DNA of 64,000 nucleotides from Parathalassolituus penaei (GCF_026626885.1 NZ_JAPNOA010000056.1:186001-250000), one strand, 5' to 3'. Counted from the stretch's first letter, positions 38,089 to 48,281 are shown. Notes: generated by a model not told the origin, from the letters alone. Translations and numbers: made by a program.

Positions 38089-38309
38089 CGTCGGGCGAAC
38101 AGTATCCATCAACACCGATTTCGCCCAGCGCAGCTGGCAACTGTTAATTGCCCATCTGGGCGAGCCGGGATTCACCGCAACGGCCGACCCGGCCGGGGCA
38201 TGGATGCCCCGCCAGACCCGTTGGCACAGGGACGTGCCATCGGGTCGGGGTCGAAAAGCCGTTGTCGGTGAACACCGGAAAAACGAGCCCAGCGGGCAAA
38301 AGCAGGGGG
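38089..38309 (+). repeat. Dispersed repeat, copy B
   Basis: Inverted relative to copy A at 1-218 and matching it nearly throughout. It begins with CGTCGGGCGAACAGTATCC and ends at AGCAGGGGG. It starts 9 bp after the stop codon of the DsbA-like gene, just as copy A sits right after the M23 gene. Confidence 0.9.
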
Positions 38310-38397
38310 AGGCCCGCCCGGCCGGGGGACAAGGTCCCCCAAGAGGGCAACCAGCCAGGCCAATTAACAAACCGAGTAGCCGCCAGCAGCCAGCAGC

Positions 38398-38543
38398 CGT
38401 CGGACGAACAGTATCCATCAACACCGATTTCGCCCAGCGCAGCTGGCTACCCATTGCCCATCTGGGCGAGCCGGTATTCACCGCAACGCCGACCCGGCAG
38501 GGGTATGGATGCCCCGCCAGGCCGGATAGCATAAGGTTGTGCC
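38398..38543 (+). repeat. Dispersed repeat, copy C (partial)
   Basis: Direct partial repeat of copy B; the first 145 bp match (CGTCGGACGAACAGTATCC through the GCCCCGCCAGG block and GTGCCAATT), then it diverges. The 90 bp between B and C is GC-rich and related to neither gene. The rest of the gap to 38810 is AT-richer and should hold the alcohol dehydrogenase promoter. Confidence 0.85.
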
Positions 38544-38810
38544 AATTAACAAGCCGTGCAGACGGTGTTGCCATCCGATGCGATTCCCGATACCGCCACA
38601 GAAATTTGCTCCTGAAAACACCATGCCTTTTGTCATTGTTCCGAGAAGCCACAGTGGGTATCGAGTTATTCAACGGGGCTGCAGGTTGATCTGAGTCGGT
38701 TTACAAAAGATTCGTTCAGCAAACAAAAAAGCAGAATTGCTCCGAGTCAATTTGGGGTCACTCAAACAGGTATAGCCTGACCACAAATCGATGATTCGGA
38801 GTTTACCGAT

Positions 38811-39962
38811 ATGGCCGCAACTGCTTTTTTTATTCCTTCTGTGAACCTGATGGGCACTGGTTGCCTGAAAGATGCCGCGGCGGCGATCCAGTCGTACGGT
38901 TGGAAAAAAGCGCTGGTGGTAACCGATGCGCCGCTGGTGAAAACCGGTATGGTTGGCAAGGTTGCCGAGCTGCTGGCTGCCCACGGTGTGACCTCGGTGG
39001 TGTTTGATCACGTCAAACCCAACCCGAACGTTGCCAACGTTGAAGATGGCCTGGCGGTTCTGAAAGCCAATGACTGTGATTTTGTGATTTCCCTTGGTGG
39101 TGGTTCGCCACACGACTGCGCCAAAGCGATTGCACTGGTCGCCGCTAACGGTGGTTCCATCACCGAATACGAAGGGGTGGATCGTTCTGCCAAGCCGCAA
39201 CTGCCGCTGGTGGCGATCAACACGACTGCCGGTACCGCCAGTGAGATGACTCGCTTCTGCATCATCACCGACGATAGCCGCCACGTAAAAATGGCCATTG
39301 TTGATAAACACACCACACCGGTGTTGTCTGTGAACGATCCGGAGCTGATGGCCGGTATGCCAGCGTCGCTGACCGCGGCTACCGGTATGGATGCGCTGAC
39401 TCATGCGATTGAAGCCTATGTGTCGACGGCTGCCACTCCGGTAACCGACGCCTGTGCGTTGCAAGCGGTACGTCTGATCAGTGCCAACCTGCGTACGGCG
39501 GTGAATGACGGCAGCAATATCGAAGCCCGTGAACAGATGGCGTACGCCCAGTTCCTCGCCGGTATGGCGTTTAACAACGCATCGCTGGGTTATGTACACG
39601 CGATGGCGCACCAGCTGGGTGGTTTCTACGACCTGCCACACGGTGTATGTAATGCCATTCTGCTGCCACACGTGCAGGCATTTAACGCCCGAGTGGCGGC
39701 CAAACGTCTGGGTGAACTGGCGGCCGCCATGGGTTGTGAAGTGCGTGGTCTGAGTGATGAAGCCGCCGCCGATGCCTGTCTGCAGGCGATTCGTGCCCTG
39801 TCTGCAGATGTTCATATTCCAGCCGGTGTTGGCCAGCTGGGTGCCAAAGAGGAAGATATTCCGACTCTGGCCACCAACGCTATGAAAGACGCCTGTGGTT
39901 TTACCAACCCGGTACAACCAGGTTTCGAGGAAGTGTGCGAGATCTTCCGTCAGGCGTTGTAA
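38811..39962 (+). CDS. Iron-containing alcohol dehydrogenase
   Basis: 383 residues with GGAG 9 bp upstream of the ATG. Group III metal-dependent alcohol dehydrogenase: NAD-binding [22 protein letters not shown], and the metal ligands in [12 protein letters not shown] (Asp/His) and [23 protein letters not shown] (His residues). Probable cytoplasmic oxidation of short-chain alcohols with NAD+, or aldehyde reduction. Closest in pattern to YiaY/FucO/ethanol dehydrogenases. Ends in a terminator at about 40023. Confidence 0.95.
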   Translation: MAATAFFIPSVNLMGTGCLKDAAAAIQSYGWKKALVVTDAPLVKTGMVGKVAELLAAHGVTSVVFDHVKPNPNVANVEDGLAVLKANDCDFVISLGGGSPHDCAKAIALVAANGGSITEYEGVDRSAKPQLPLVAINTTAGTASEMTRFCIITDDSRHVKMAIVDKHTTPVLSVNDPELMAGMPASLTAATGMDALTHAIEAYVSTAATPVTDACALQAVRLISANLRTAVNDGSNIEAREQMAYAQFLAGMAFNNASLGYVHAMAHQLGGFYDLPHGVCNAILLPHVQAFNARVAAKRLGELAAAMGCEVRGLSDEAAADACLQAIRALSADVHIPAGVGQLGAKEEDIPTLATNAMKDACGFTNPVQPGFEEVCEIFRQAL

Positions 39963-40022
39963 TCCGACGGCTTGCCTGATGCTTCTGATAACGAGCAGCG
40001 GGTTGGCATCTGAAATGATGAG

Positions 40023-40058
40023 AAACCATCGGTCGCGTCAGCGGCCGGTGGTTTTTTT
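40023..40058 (+). terminator. Intrinsic terminator after the alcohol dehydrogenase gene
   Basis: 14-bp stem AAACCATCGGTCGC / GCGGCCGGTGGTTT with GTCA loop (two G-T pairs), followed by TTTT. Confidence 0.85.
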
Positions 40059-40232
40059 ATGGCCCTCACCAGCAGTTGCCAGCTGCCGTTGATGGATCAG
40101 CGGGCCATCGCTTTATGGCATAACACAACAGTGCATTCCTGATCCTTGTCTCTATAGGCTTGCCAAAAACTGGCAATATTCGCGTTTACGCTGTTCAGCG
40201 TTTTCCTCTTGGCCGGTATTCGGAGCCTGTCT

Positions 40233-41564
40233 GTGTTGAGCCTGTTTTCTCCCTGGTTGTCCGGTTCTGCGGCCATTCATCGTCTGGCTGGTGTGATTAT
40301 GCTGATCGCGCTGGCTCTGGTGTTGTTCACCAGCCTTGAACACAGTCTGCCGCCCTGGATAGCGGGCTCCGGTTTGTGGGTGGCGATGTTGTTGGTGGCG
40401 CCGGGTATCAAACGCACCCAGAAAAAGCAGATTGGTATTCTGATACTGGTGGGGCTGGCCGGTTTGATGTTCGCCACGCTGGCCGGTAATGCGGGAAGTT
40501 TCTGGTTAAAAGCACTGGAGGCCAATCAGCTGGTGGTCGGCATGATGATTGGCGTGAGTTTTTTGCGTCTGGTAGCGCTGGCGGGTGTGAACTCCAGTGA
40601 TGCCTTGCCGTCTGGTGTGTCGGTGTTGCAACGCAGTCTGTTTGGCACCCATCTGTTTGGTGCGGTGCTGAATATTTCGGCGGTACTGATTGTGGGAGAT
40701 CGTCTGGCTCATGCCCGCCACAACCAGCCATTACAGCCGGTACAAGGGCTGGTGTTGCTGCGGGCGTTTTCCACCTGTGCCTTTTGGTCACCGTTTTTTG
40801 CGGCTATGGGGCTGGCACTGTTGAGTGCGCCGGGCTCACATCTGGCGACTCTGGTGTTGTTCGGTTTGCCGGTGGCGCTGGTGGCATTGCTGTACTCGGC
40901 ATGGGAGATAAAACGTAACCCGGAAGCGCAAACGGCCATGGGTTATCCGCTGCAGTGGTCATCACTGTGGATGCCTTTATTGTTAGCGGTGCTGGTGATT
41001 GTGGCGCACCTGATCTGGCCTGCAGTGGCGGTATTAACCCAGGTTACGCTGATTGCACTGACATTCGCTTGCAGCTGGCTGTTGCTGACCCAGAAAGTCG
41101 AGGGAGGCAGGTCGCTGCGGTGTCATATTGAAACGGGGCTGCCGAATATGTGCAGTGAACTGGCGTTGTTTCTGGCTGCTGCGGTGCTGGCGGCGGGAGT
41201 CGCGGCCACCCTGTACACACTGGATATTTCACTGGCACCGGAACACTTCGGATATAAAGAAGCGGTATTGACCCTGATTGCCCTGCTGGCGGCGGCCATG
41301 GCGGGAATGCACCCGGTGACCAGTGTGGTGCTGGCAGGCAGCCTGCTTGGCTCCAGTGTGACCGACCCGGACCTGTTTGGTATGACCTTGCTGATGGGCT
41401 GGGCGTTGGGGGTGGGGCTATCACCGTTATCCGGCATTCAGCTGACCTTGCAGGCTCGTTATGGGTTGAGTGCGCGGGCGTTGTTAAGAGCCAATCGCAA
41501 CTATGCGGTGCTGATGTTTCTGGTCTGCTGTTTAACCCTGTACGTGTATCAGTTTTTGTCATAA
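40233..41564 (+). CDS. Multi-pass membrane protein, transporter-like
   Basis: 443 residues from the GTG at 40233 (CGGAG 7 bp upstream). About 11-12 hydrophobic segments span the protein. Segments such as LVVGMMIGVSFLRL, a repeat-like second half and GMHPVTSVVLAGSLLG near the C-terminus recall ion transporters of the ArsB/DcuC superfamily. I do not recognise a specific family and assign no substrate. Confidence 0.7.
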   Translation: MLSLFSPWLSGSAAIHRLAGVIMLIALALVLFTSLEHSLPPWIAGSGLWVAMLLVAPGIKRTQKKQIGILILVGLAGLMFATLAGNAGSFWLKALEANQLVVGMMIGVSFLRLVALAGVNSSDALPSGVSVLQRSLFGTHLFGAVLNISAVLIVGDRLAHARHNQPLQPVQGLVLLRAFSTCAFWSPFFAAMGLALLSAPGSHLATLVLFGLPVALVALLYSAWEIKRNPEAQTAMGYPLQWSSLWMPLLLAVLVIVAHLIWPAVAVLTQVTLIALTFACSWLLLTQKVEGGRSLRCHIETGLPNMCSELALFLAAAVLAAGVAATLYTLDISLAPEHFGYKEAVLTLIALLAAAMAGMHPVTSVVLAGSLLGSSVTDPDLFGMTLLMGWALGVGLSPLSGIQLTLQARYGLSARALLRANRNYAVLMFLVCCLTLYVYQFLS

Positions 41565-41695
41565 ATGCCTGATGGAGTGTCTGACAGGTTAATTGGCAGG
41601 CTGACAAGGGGGAGATGGTGGAGTTTCCCAAAAACAGGATTTTTTCCCGTATCTGACAAGGTATGATTGCCGGCCTGTTCAGTGAGCGTCTGTTA

Positions 41696-42895
41696 ATGAA
41701 TCATCGCCCAGTCGATAACTCCGCAGCTATCCCTGATCCTCGTCAGGAGCTGGTGCGTGTTATGTATTCCCAGATGCCTGTTGTTGCAGCGGGTAATCTG
41801 GCTTTATCTATGGCTAATATTCTGGCCTATATCGAACGCTTGCCATTGACTGGACTGGCCTTGTTTGGTGCTGCTGTATTGGTGTTGACCACTATGCGGA
41901 TTGCAGCATTCGGGTACTATCGGTTGTCCCGTTTTCGTTCGTGGGACGCAGCATCGCATTCCCGATTGTTAGCGTTTTTTTCTTTCCTGAATGGCATCTT
42001 GTGGAGCTCATGGGGGCTGTTCGTAGTCAGCAGCGTGCCGCATGCCGATACCCTGATCATGCTGGTGATTCAGGCCGGTATCTGTGCCGGTACGGTGTCG
42101 ACTTCTTCGGCTTCCCGGGTCAGTCTGGCGCTGTTTGTGGTGCCTGTGTTGACCTCGCTGGCCTTATGGGAAGGTTGGCAAGGGACGGTGGATGGCAATA
42201 TTCTGGCTGCGGTGATGCTACTGTATCTGGTCCTTATTCTGAGTTCGTCGCAGCGTATTTATCGCACCCTGCACGGTAGCATTGTGCTGGCCCACAAGAA
42301 CCGCCTGTTGGCCGATGAGCTGTATCTGCACTCCAATACCGACGGTCTGACAGGGATTGCCAATCGGCGTTTCTTTGACAATGCCTTACAGGTTGCCTGC
42401 GAGGCATCGCACCAGAATGGCAAATCCTTGTCGGTGATGCTGGTGGATGTCGATTTCTTCAAGCTCTACAACGACAGCAAGGGCCATCTGGAAGGCGACG
42501 AATGCCTGAAGATTATCGCCAGTCGTTTGCAGACGTTTTTCAGCTCGGAAGAGTGGTTTGTTGCGCGTTACGGTGGGGAGGAGTTTGTGGTGGTATTGCC
42601 GGGGGTTGATGAGTCACGTGCTTATGCGCTGGCCGAAGAATTCCGCATCGAGATTGCCAACAGCCGTATTCCCCACGATCTGGCGCTGCCATGGCACCAT
42701 CTGACGGTTTCCATTGGTGTGGCGTCGTGTTTGCCGAGAACCGAAGTTTTCCCTCAACGTTTGCTGGAAGCTGCTGACCGCGCCTTGTACACGGCGAAAC
42801 ACTCTGGTCGTAACCGTGTGAATCTGGCCAGTGATATGGCATCGATGATCAACGGCTTTGCTTTGGCCGATCTGGATTTGTCAGCGCAGCTTTAA
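41696..42895 (+). CDS. Membrane-anchored diguanylate cyclase (GGDEF)
   Basis: 399 residues from the ATG at 41696 (an ATG at 41663 is possible). Six hydrophobic helices form the N-terminal MASE-like sensor. The GGDEF domain begins at HSNTDGLTGIANRRFF and carries the active GGEEF in RYGGEEFVVV plus DVDFFKLYND metal ligands. An allosteric RxxD site is not obvious. It would make c-di-GMP from two GTP. Not clearly linked to its neighbours. Confidence 0.92.
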   Translation: MNHRPVDNSAAIPDPRQELVRVMYSQMPVVAAGNLALSMANILAYIERLPLTGLALFGAAVLVLTTMRIAAFGYYRLSRFRSWDAASHSRLLAFFSFLNGILWSSWGLFVVSSVPHADTLIMLVIQAGICAGTVSTSSASRVSLALFVVPVLTSLALWEGWQGTVDGNILAAVMLLYLVLILSSSQRIYRTLHGSIVLAHKNRLLADELYLHSNTDGLTGIANRRFFDNALQVACEASHQNGKSLSVMLVDVDFFKLYNDSKGHLEGDECLKIIASRLQTFFSSEEWFVARYGGEEFVVVLPGVDESRAYALAEEFRIEIANSRIPHDLALPWHHLTVSIGVASCLPRTEVFPQRLLEAADRALYTAKHSGRNRVNLASDMASMINGFALADLDLSAQL

Positions 42896-42938
42896 ACAGG
42901 TGCCCGTGTGGGCAGCAAAGTTCAAAGGAATGAAGGGT

Positions 42939-43220
42939 ATGAACCAGGATTGGGATGACGTCCGCTTTGTTATTGCGTTGCTGCTGGTTGCTCTGGGGGG
43001 TTGGCTTTTGGTCGACCAATATCTGAACGGATTCGGATTCTGGAAAATAGTCGGCATGGTGGTGTGTGGGTATCTGGCCGACCGGGTGCGTCCCGAAGCC
43101 GGTAATGGCCGCCGCTTGCTGGATGCTGTGCTGGATATCGCTAACTTCCCCTGGGAAGTGCTGGTCTGGCTGTTCAAGGGGGCAGGGCGTTTATTCGTCT
43201 CCGTGGCCGATCTTTTCTGA
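42939..43220 (+). CDS. Small hypothetical membrane protein
   Basis: 93 residues from the ATG at 42939, with AAAGGA 9 bp upstream. Two hydrophobic stretches (VIALLLVALGGWLLV and IVGMVVCGYLA) and an amphipathic C-terminus predict an inner-membrane protein. No family recognised. The gene follows the cyclase by 43 bp and may share its transcript. Confidence 0.6.
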   Translation: MNQDWDDVRFVIALLLVALGGWLLVDQYLNGFGFWKIVGMVVCGYLADRVRPEAGNGRRLLDAVLDIANFPWEVLVWLFKGAGRLFVSVADLF

Positions 43221-43278
43221 GCTACCCAGCGTTGGCTCTTTTGTTGTGGCTCGCCGGGTAGCAAGTGTTTGCTCAGTT

Positions 43279-43725
43279 TCATGCGAAAAAACGCTTCATC
43301 ATACGGCTGACAAATCCACCTTCCATGGATTTACGGACATAGGGAACATAGTCCTTGTCATCCCGCTGAATATGGTTGGTTAACCATAAGCCAATATCCG
43401 AACGCACTTCCTTGGCGACCTTGATGCAATCCTCACCCTGTTCGATACGCTTCTCATAGGATAAGGCACGGTTGCGGAAAGCTTCGTGGACCTTGGCGTG
43501 AGCTGCCAGGATGGGATAATCCGCCTGTTCCATCAGGGTTTCTTCAAAGGCGTTGTGTGAGATTGAATAATCAATCAATGAATGCACCACATGCTGGATG
43601 GAATCTGTTTCTTCCAAACGGATCGCACGGTCAACTGCCAGTAAATATTCAAAAATTCGCATGTGCTGGGCATCCACTACTTCTATGCCGGTTTCAAATT
43701 CAGGTAGCCACTGAAACTGTTGCAT
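43279..43725 (-). CDS. Bacteriohemerythrin
   Basis: 148 residues from the ATG at 43725 (GGAG 7 bp upstream; the longer frame is unlikely). Di-iron ligand pattern complete: VDAQHMRIFEYL, HNAFEETLMEQADYPILAAHAKVHEAF and HIQRDDKDY. Binds O2 or senses redox, often tied to chemotaxis or c-di-GMP signalling. Convergent with the small membrane protein gene. Confidence 0.93.
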   Translation of the reverse strand: MQQFQWLPEFETGIEVVDAQHMRIFEYLLAVDRAIRLEETDSIQHVVHSLIDYSISHNAFEETLMEQADYPILAAHAKVHEAFRNRALSYEKRIEQGEDCIKVAKEVRSDIGLWLTNHIQRDDKDYVPYVRKSMEGGFVSRMMKRFFA

Positions 43726-44164
43726 GAGTACTCTCCACTTTGTTTGAAAGTACATTGGCAAAAACCATTCCAGATAATAAAGCTATTTAAATCAATGACT
43801 TGTTTCTTGTGGTTGGAAATTTTTGTCGGCATTCCTACAAAATGACAGCCTCGGTAGCACGATGAGTTCTGCGCGCTTATCGCTTTGTTGCAAATCCGAC
43901 AAGCCGTTATGCCAGTCCGCTGCGGGATCTGTCTTCCCGATTTGTAAAAAACTTTAATGCTACCAATGGGGGGTGGTACTAGCAGCCAAAGGAGAGGGCA
44001 TTCTCACCGTAAGTACCATTCATGATCGCCAGTAGTGGATGGATGCTTTCAGACCCTTGCATAGCCGTGGTCAGTTGTCCTGGATAGTACCTGATGGTGT
44101 TTTATCCGGTACCGTTGAGGCTGTGGAACGGAATCTCCCGTGTTATATAAAAAAGATAAAAATC
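43726..44164. other. Intergenic region, 439 bp
   Basis: Divergent gap between hemerythrin and the TRAP binding protein gene. It contains scattered short inverted pieces (GGTAGCA at about 43853 against TGCTACC at about 43958; GGTACT against AGTACC near 43975-44005), but no riboswitch or RNA gene I recognise. Confidence 0.4.
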
Positions 44165-45136
44165 ATGACAAAAACAGCCATAACTCGTGTCTCGACTCTG
44201 ATCGCCAGTCTGCTGGTGTTTCTGGTCTCAGCGACTTCCTCTGCTGAGTCGATCCGTTTTGGCGTGGTAGCGCCAGAAGGTCATCCCTGGATTCAGGTAA
44301 TGCAGCAGTTCAAGAGCAATCTGAATACGCCGACAAGTCCCATCAACGTCAAAGAGTCCCGCTTTGTAAAAGTGCGTGGTGAAGCGGCCATTCTCGAGAT
44401 GCTTGGAAGTGGTGAGTTGCAGGCTGGTATTATTGCGGTTGAATCCCTGACGACTTTTGACCCGGCGTTAAACGGCTGGCTGGTTCCATTTCAGTTCCAT
44501 AAACTGGATCAGCTGGAAGCTGCAGCAAAATCGCCGGAGGGGCAAACCATGTTGACCAATCTGCAGAACTACAATCTTGTTGGATTGGGGTATACCTTCA
44601 GTGGCATGCGTAACATTATGAGCCCCAAGCCCCTGAACTCGGTAGAAGACCTGAAAGGCAAACGAGTTCGTTCTTTTGCCAATGATATGTTCCATAACTG
44701 GTATCGCCGTCTAGGAGCGGAACCGAAAGTCATACAGGTGCAGGATCTGGTCGTAAATTTGCAAAAAAACGAGATTGATGCTGTGGATTGTGATCTGGCG
44801 ACGGCGGTAGGTATGGAGCTGGACAAGGCAGCTCCGTATCTGCTGCACACCAATCACATGGCATCGCCGGGCATTTTTGTGGTGTCGAAAAAATGGTGGG
44901 ATGTGCAAAGCCCACAAACCCAGGCGCGTATTACCGATGCGTTCAGCCGTGCCCAGACTGCCGGTTTTGAACTGCTGGCGCAGAGCGAGCGTGACAATCT
45001 CAAAACCCTGCGCGACCGTGGGGTAACAGTGAAGGAAATTCCGGAAGCCCAGTTTGGTGACGCGCCACAGAAATTGCGTGATTTTTATTACTCTACCAAT
45101 CTGCGCATCCAGCAGTTTGGTGTCGCTGTGCAGTAA
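44165..45136 (+). CDS. TRAP transporter periplasmic substrate-binding protein (DctP type), orphan
   Basis: 323 residues from the ATG at 44165, with a signal peptide ending near SSAES. The DctP fold is seen in FGVVAPEGHPWIQ, GEAAILEMLGSGELQAGIIAVESL, LKGKRVRSFANDMFHNWYRRLGAEP and the Arg-containing hinge. Such proteins deliver dicarboxylates or other organic acids to DctQM permeases, none of which is in the window. It may use a distant permease or act as a sensor partner. Confidence 0.88.
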   Translation: MTKTAITRVSTLIASLLVFLVSATSSAESIRFGVVAPEGHPWIQVMQQFKSNLNTPTSPINVKESRFVKVRGEAAILEMLGSGELQAGIIAVESLTTFDPALNGWLVPFQFHKLDQLEAAAKSPEGQTMLTNLQNYNLVGLGYTFSGMRNIMSPKPLNSVEDLKGKRVRSFANDMFHNWYRRLGAEPKVIQVQDLVVNLQKNEIDAVDCDLATAVGMELDKAAPYLLHTNHMASPGIFVVSKKWWDVQSPQTQARITDAFSRAQTAGFELLAQSERDNLKTLRDRGVTVKEIPEAQFGDAPQKLRDFYYSTNLRIQQFGVAVQ

Positions 45137-45244
45137 TTCTCACTGATTCACAGTACGGCCAGTGCGGAAGTCTCTGGTCGTGCTTGCTGATGTCTGTCTT
45201 GCTCGGCATCATCGCCGCCCCTGGCATGATGTCTGAGACTCTGA

Positions 45245-45961
45245 ATGGCATATTCCTCTACACGGCTTGACCGCTTTCTGGCCGCTCATTTGCAATGCAG
45301 TCGCAAGACTATTCGCGCCGTGCTGGCGGCTGGTCGGGTGGTGCTGGATGGTGAACTGGCGCGTGATCCCGACAAGGTTGTAGGGCCTTTTACCAGGGTT
45401 GAGCTGGATGGTGAATGTCTGCAAGGGCGCAGGCCTTTGTACCTGATGCTGCACAAACCGGTTGGGGTAGTGTGTGCTACCGAAGACGAACAGCATCGCA
45501 CGGTGCTGGACCTGATTCGTGCCCACCCCGAGGACCTGACAGCCAGTGAGCTGGACGATTTGCATATTGTGGGACGACTGGATCTGAATACGTCTGGGCT
45601 GGTGTTACTCACCAATGATGGTGAATGGTCCCGGCGTCTGATGTCGCCAGAGCACAAAGTCGCCAAGGTGTACGAGGTGAGACTCGCCAACCCGCTCAGT
45701 CCTGAGTACGTAACGGCCTTCGCCGAAGGCATGTATTTCCCCTATGAAGACATTACCACCCAACCGGCCCAACTTGAGATCCTCGGTGAACGTCAGGCGC
45801 GGGTGACCCTCACGGAAGGCAAGTACCACCAGATCAAGCGTATGTTTGGTCGTTTTCGTAACCCGGTTGTAGCCCTGCATCGTCATTCGGTTGGTGAGTG
45901 GAAGCTCAACAGCAGCTTGCAGGCTGGTCAGTGGCGACGGATTTTTCCGGCTCACAACTGA
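45245..45961 (+). CDS. rsuA: Ribosomal small subunit pseudouridine synthase A
   Basis: 238 residues. S4-like domain first (RLDRFLAAHLQCSRKTIRAVLAAGRVVLDG), then the RsuA catalytic core GRLDLNTSGLVLLTNDGE with the active Asp, and KYHQIKRMFGRFRNPVVALHR. It isomerises U516 of 16S rRNA. The RluE/RluF alternatives are less likely given the N-terminal S4 domain and length. Confidence 0.88.
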   Translation: MAYSSTRLDRFLAAHLQCSRKTIRAVLAAGRVVLDGELARDPDKVVGPFTRVELDGECLQGRRPLYLMLHKPVGVVCATEDEQHRTVLDLIRAHPEDLTASELDDLHIVGRLDLNTSGLVLLTNDGEWSRRLMSPEHKVAKVYEVRLANPLSPEYVTAFAEGMYFPYEDITTQPAQLEILGERQARVTLTEGKYHQIKRMFGRFRNPVVALHRHSVGEWKLNSSLQAGQWRRIFPAHN

Positions 45962-46544
45962 CAGGTTTGCGCACCGGTCTGCCCGTTCCTGATGATTGGT
46001 GAGTATCTGCGGAGGTGGAGTGGGTGGTTCATAATTCAGCAGATATCCGGATTTTTATATCAGAGTGATCGCTGCGGCGTGTGTTGCTGCTGGTCTGGTT
46101 ATATGTTTTTTTGGAATGGTGTCTTTCATATTTTGCAATTTCTGGTTCTGGTATTTTTATTGTTATTTAAAGTCCTCTGATTGTGTCGAGGTTTTGTTAT
46201 TATCACTCGTCAAGTGATGGGGTTTTGTGGTTTTTTCGGGTTTTGCTAGCATTTGCTGATTGTCGGATATCGAGAACGATTGTTATAAAATGATCTGCGT
46301 CATATCTTTGTTATTTGCTCGGTCGTGTTGGTATCTGCTGTGTTTTATTGATCCATGACAGAGTGCTCTTTTGTGAAATTGTTTTATTGTGCTCATGGAT
46401 TTGCTGGCACAATTGCCGACAGCCTTGTCGGGCTCATTTGAGATATTGCATTTCCGATTCCAGTTTGTTTGTTTCCCGGATTCGGTGTGTGTGACCTGCA
46501 ATATGGATGAACAGGCAGGAGTGAAATCAAGGAGGTTTCAGTCT
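45962..46544. other. AT-rich intergenic region before the BLUF operon
   Basis: About 580 bp, clearly AT-richer than either neighbour. It should carry the operon promoter, but no single convincing box pair stands out. A 62-codon frame at 45992-46180 has no good ribosome-binding site and is disregarded. No terminator-like or riboswitch-like fold was recognised. Confidence 0.5.
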
Positions 46545-47330
46545 ATGAAGCGAATTGCTTGTCTTGGAAGTGTCCTGCATCAGCAGGACCAGAATGCCTC
46601 GGAAAATATTCTTGAATTGTATAACAGTCTTCGGGTTTGCAATGCTGCACACTCTGTTACCGGGTTATTTGTCGCATTTCGTAATCTGGTTCTGCAGGTT
46701 CTTGAAGGAGATCCTCAGAATATTGCCATCTCACTTTACAAAATGCGCCAGACAAAACTGTTTAATGAACTCGTTGTCGTGAATGATATGAGTATTGATG
46801 CGCCCGCGTTTACGACCTGGCGTGCCAAATTCTATCACCCGGATATGGCCAATCATCGTGAGTTTTTGCAAAAGCTGCGACATGACTGTTTGCCAGAATC
46901 TTCCGTTCAGGAAGGTCGGCCGAAAGAGCTGGCAGAACAATTCTGGGCGGCAGCCCTGATATCCGGCACGCCAGCGACACCGGAGAAACAGGTCAGTCAC
47001 GATACCTTTGGTAATCATATGTTTCATATTACGGCATGGCCAAAGCAGTCGCGGGTGGCATTAACCCCGCGACTGATCAAACTGTGTACGGTGTTATCCA
47101 ATGGCTGGATTACCTATCAACAGTTGATGGCTACCGGCCTGTTCAAGTCCGAAGACGAACTGGATGGTGTGCTGAAACAGTTGTTGCGACTGGATGTGTT
47201 GTTGATCAAAGACGCTGGACTGACTCAGGAGGCTGTGACCGCGGCTCAGGAAGCAGGACGGGAAGATCATTTCGGCAGTGTCATGCGCAAGTTTCTGTCG
47301 ATGAAATGGAAAGAGAGGTCAGGGCAATGA
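46545..47330 (+). CDS. BLUF-like sensor protein with C-terminal helical/winged-helix-like domain
   Basis: 261 residues from the ATG at 46545, fixed by AAGGAGG 9 bp upstream. Residues 1-98 follow the BLUF flavin-photosensor pattern: TGLF (39-42), [11 protein letters not shown] (50-60), [10 protein letters not shown] (89-98). Against PixD the Asn33, Gln51 and Trp92 equivalents are present, but the photocycle Tyr aligns with Cys6 and the Met near Trp is Ala. Light sensing by the canonical route therefore looks impaired. The C-terminal 120 residues ([23 protein letters not shown]...) look like a winged-helix or interaction domain. Its stop overlaps the GTPase start (ATGA). Confidence 0.8.
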   Translation: MKRIACLGSVLHQQDQNASENILELYNSLRVCNAAHSVTGLFVAFRNLVLQVLEGDPQNIAISLYKMRQTKLFNELVVVNDMSIDAPAFTTWRAKFYHPDMANHREFLQKLRHDCLPESSVQEGRPKELAEQFWAAALISGTPATPEKQVSHDTFGNHMFHITAWPKQSRVALTPRLIKLCTVLSNGWITYQQLMATGLFKSEDELDGVLKQLLRLDVLLIKDAGLTQEAVTAAQEAGREDHFGSVMRKFLSMKWKERSGQ

Positions 47331-47902
47331 CCACCATCTATAAAAAGCTGGCGATTGTTGGTGAGGTTGGGGCGGGCAAAACCCAGTTGGTGCGCACGAT
47401 CAGTGAGATTTCGCCGTTTGCCACGGAAGCCCGTTCCAGTATCGACATTGGCAAGGAATTCACTACCGTTGGTATCGATTACGGCCGTCTGAGCTTTGAC
47501 GAAGAAACGGCGTTGGGTCTGTATGGCCTGCCGGGACAGCACCGCTTCCAGATGTTGTGGGACATCGTCAAAGGCCAGTTGTGGGGACTCTGCATTCTCG
47601 TCAAATACGGTGATGGCCTGAATCTCGATGAGCTCGACAGCATTCTTGAGTTTTTCAAACCCCAGGCGAATGGTTACGCCACCGTGGTGGGCATTACCCA
47701 TTGCGATAACGTGGATTCTGAAGAACTGGAAACCCTGATCGACTACATCAACTTTTGCCTGGAGAAGCATCGTCTTATAGCTCCGGTTATCACGGTTGAT
47801 CCGCGTGATCGTGATTCCAGCCTGTTGTTGCTGGAATTGTTTCTGGGCCTGAATAACCACTCGTTCGACGAAAGCCAGGATGGTGAATATGCCGTTGTTT
47901 GA
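47327..47902 (+). CDS. Small Ras/MglA-like GTPase (COG2229 type)
   Basis: 191 residues from the ATG at 47327. G1 is GEVGAGKT (12-19), the switch-I Thr lies in [10 protein letters not shown]3 is YGLPGQHRF (Gly instead of the usual Asp), and G4 is ITHCDN (Asn/Lys replaced, Asp kept). This is the bacterial conservon-type GTPase. It is translationally coupled upstream to the BLUF-like gene and downstream to a roadblock gene. Switch partners are expected to be the roadblock proteins, as MglB is for MglA. Confidence 0.9.
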   Translation: MTTIYKKLAIVGEVGAGKTQLVRTISEISPFATEARSSIDIGKEFTTVGIDYGRLSFDEETALGLYGLPGQHRFQMLWDIVKGQLWGLCILVKYGDGLNLDELDSILEFFKPQANGYATVVGITHCDNVDSEELETLIDYINFCLEKHRLIAPVITVDPRDRDSSLLLLELFLGLNNHSFDESQDGEYAVV

Positions 47903-48281
47903 ACAGCACGAAAATACTCTGTCAGCCCTTTTCAAGGATTGCACCAGTCGTTATGAGCAGATTGAACTGATCTGTCTGGCGACCACCGATGGTTTTCCAG
48001 TACAGGTCTACAGCAAACCCGGTCTGGATGTTGAAGCCGATACCATTTCCGCAGCATCCGGGACCCTGTTTTCAGTCAGTAATGCCATTAGTCAGCAGAT
48101 TCTGAAACACCCGTTCCGGGTCAGTTTTATTGAATCGGAAGGCGCCAACGTGGCGTTTGTAACCATCTACGGAAAAGACGCCGACTTCGTTTTGTGTATG
48201 TCGGCTAGTGAAGAACTGAGTATTGCGCATCTGCGCATTACGATTAACCGCCTGGCGACAGAAATCGCCAAGCTTGCTTGA
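47889..48281 (+). CDS. Roadblock/LC7 domain protein 1
   Basis: 130 residues from the ATG at 47889 (an in-frame ATG at 47880 is possible); the start overlaps the GTPase stop by 14 bp. The fold begins [17 protein letters not shown] and continues through the central alpha/beta core. Bacterial roadblock proteins dimerise and act as regulators or GAPs of MglA-like GTPases; here that partner is the upstream gene. Confidence 0.82.
   Translation: MPLFEQHENTLSALFKDCTSRYEQIELICLATTDGFPVQVYSKPGLDVEADTISAASGTLFSVSNAISQQILKHPFRVSFIESEGANVAFVTIYGKDADFVLCMSASEELSIAHLRITINRLATEIAKLA

Noticed and set aside
38670-39917. 415-codon open frame opposite the alcohol dehydrogenase
   Set aside because: Antisense shadow; composition mirrors the sense gene and no domain is visible.
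43726-44164. Riboswitch such as a c-di-GMP aptamer
   Set aside because: Short inverted pieces exist but the conserved core of known aptamers is not present.
45992-46180. Small hydrophobic frame before the BLUF operon
   Set aside because: No ribosome-binding site, irregular composition and no recognisable pattern.
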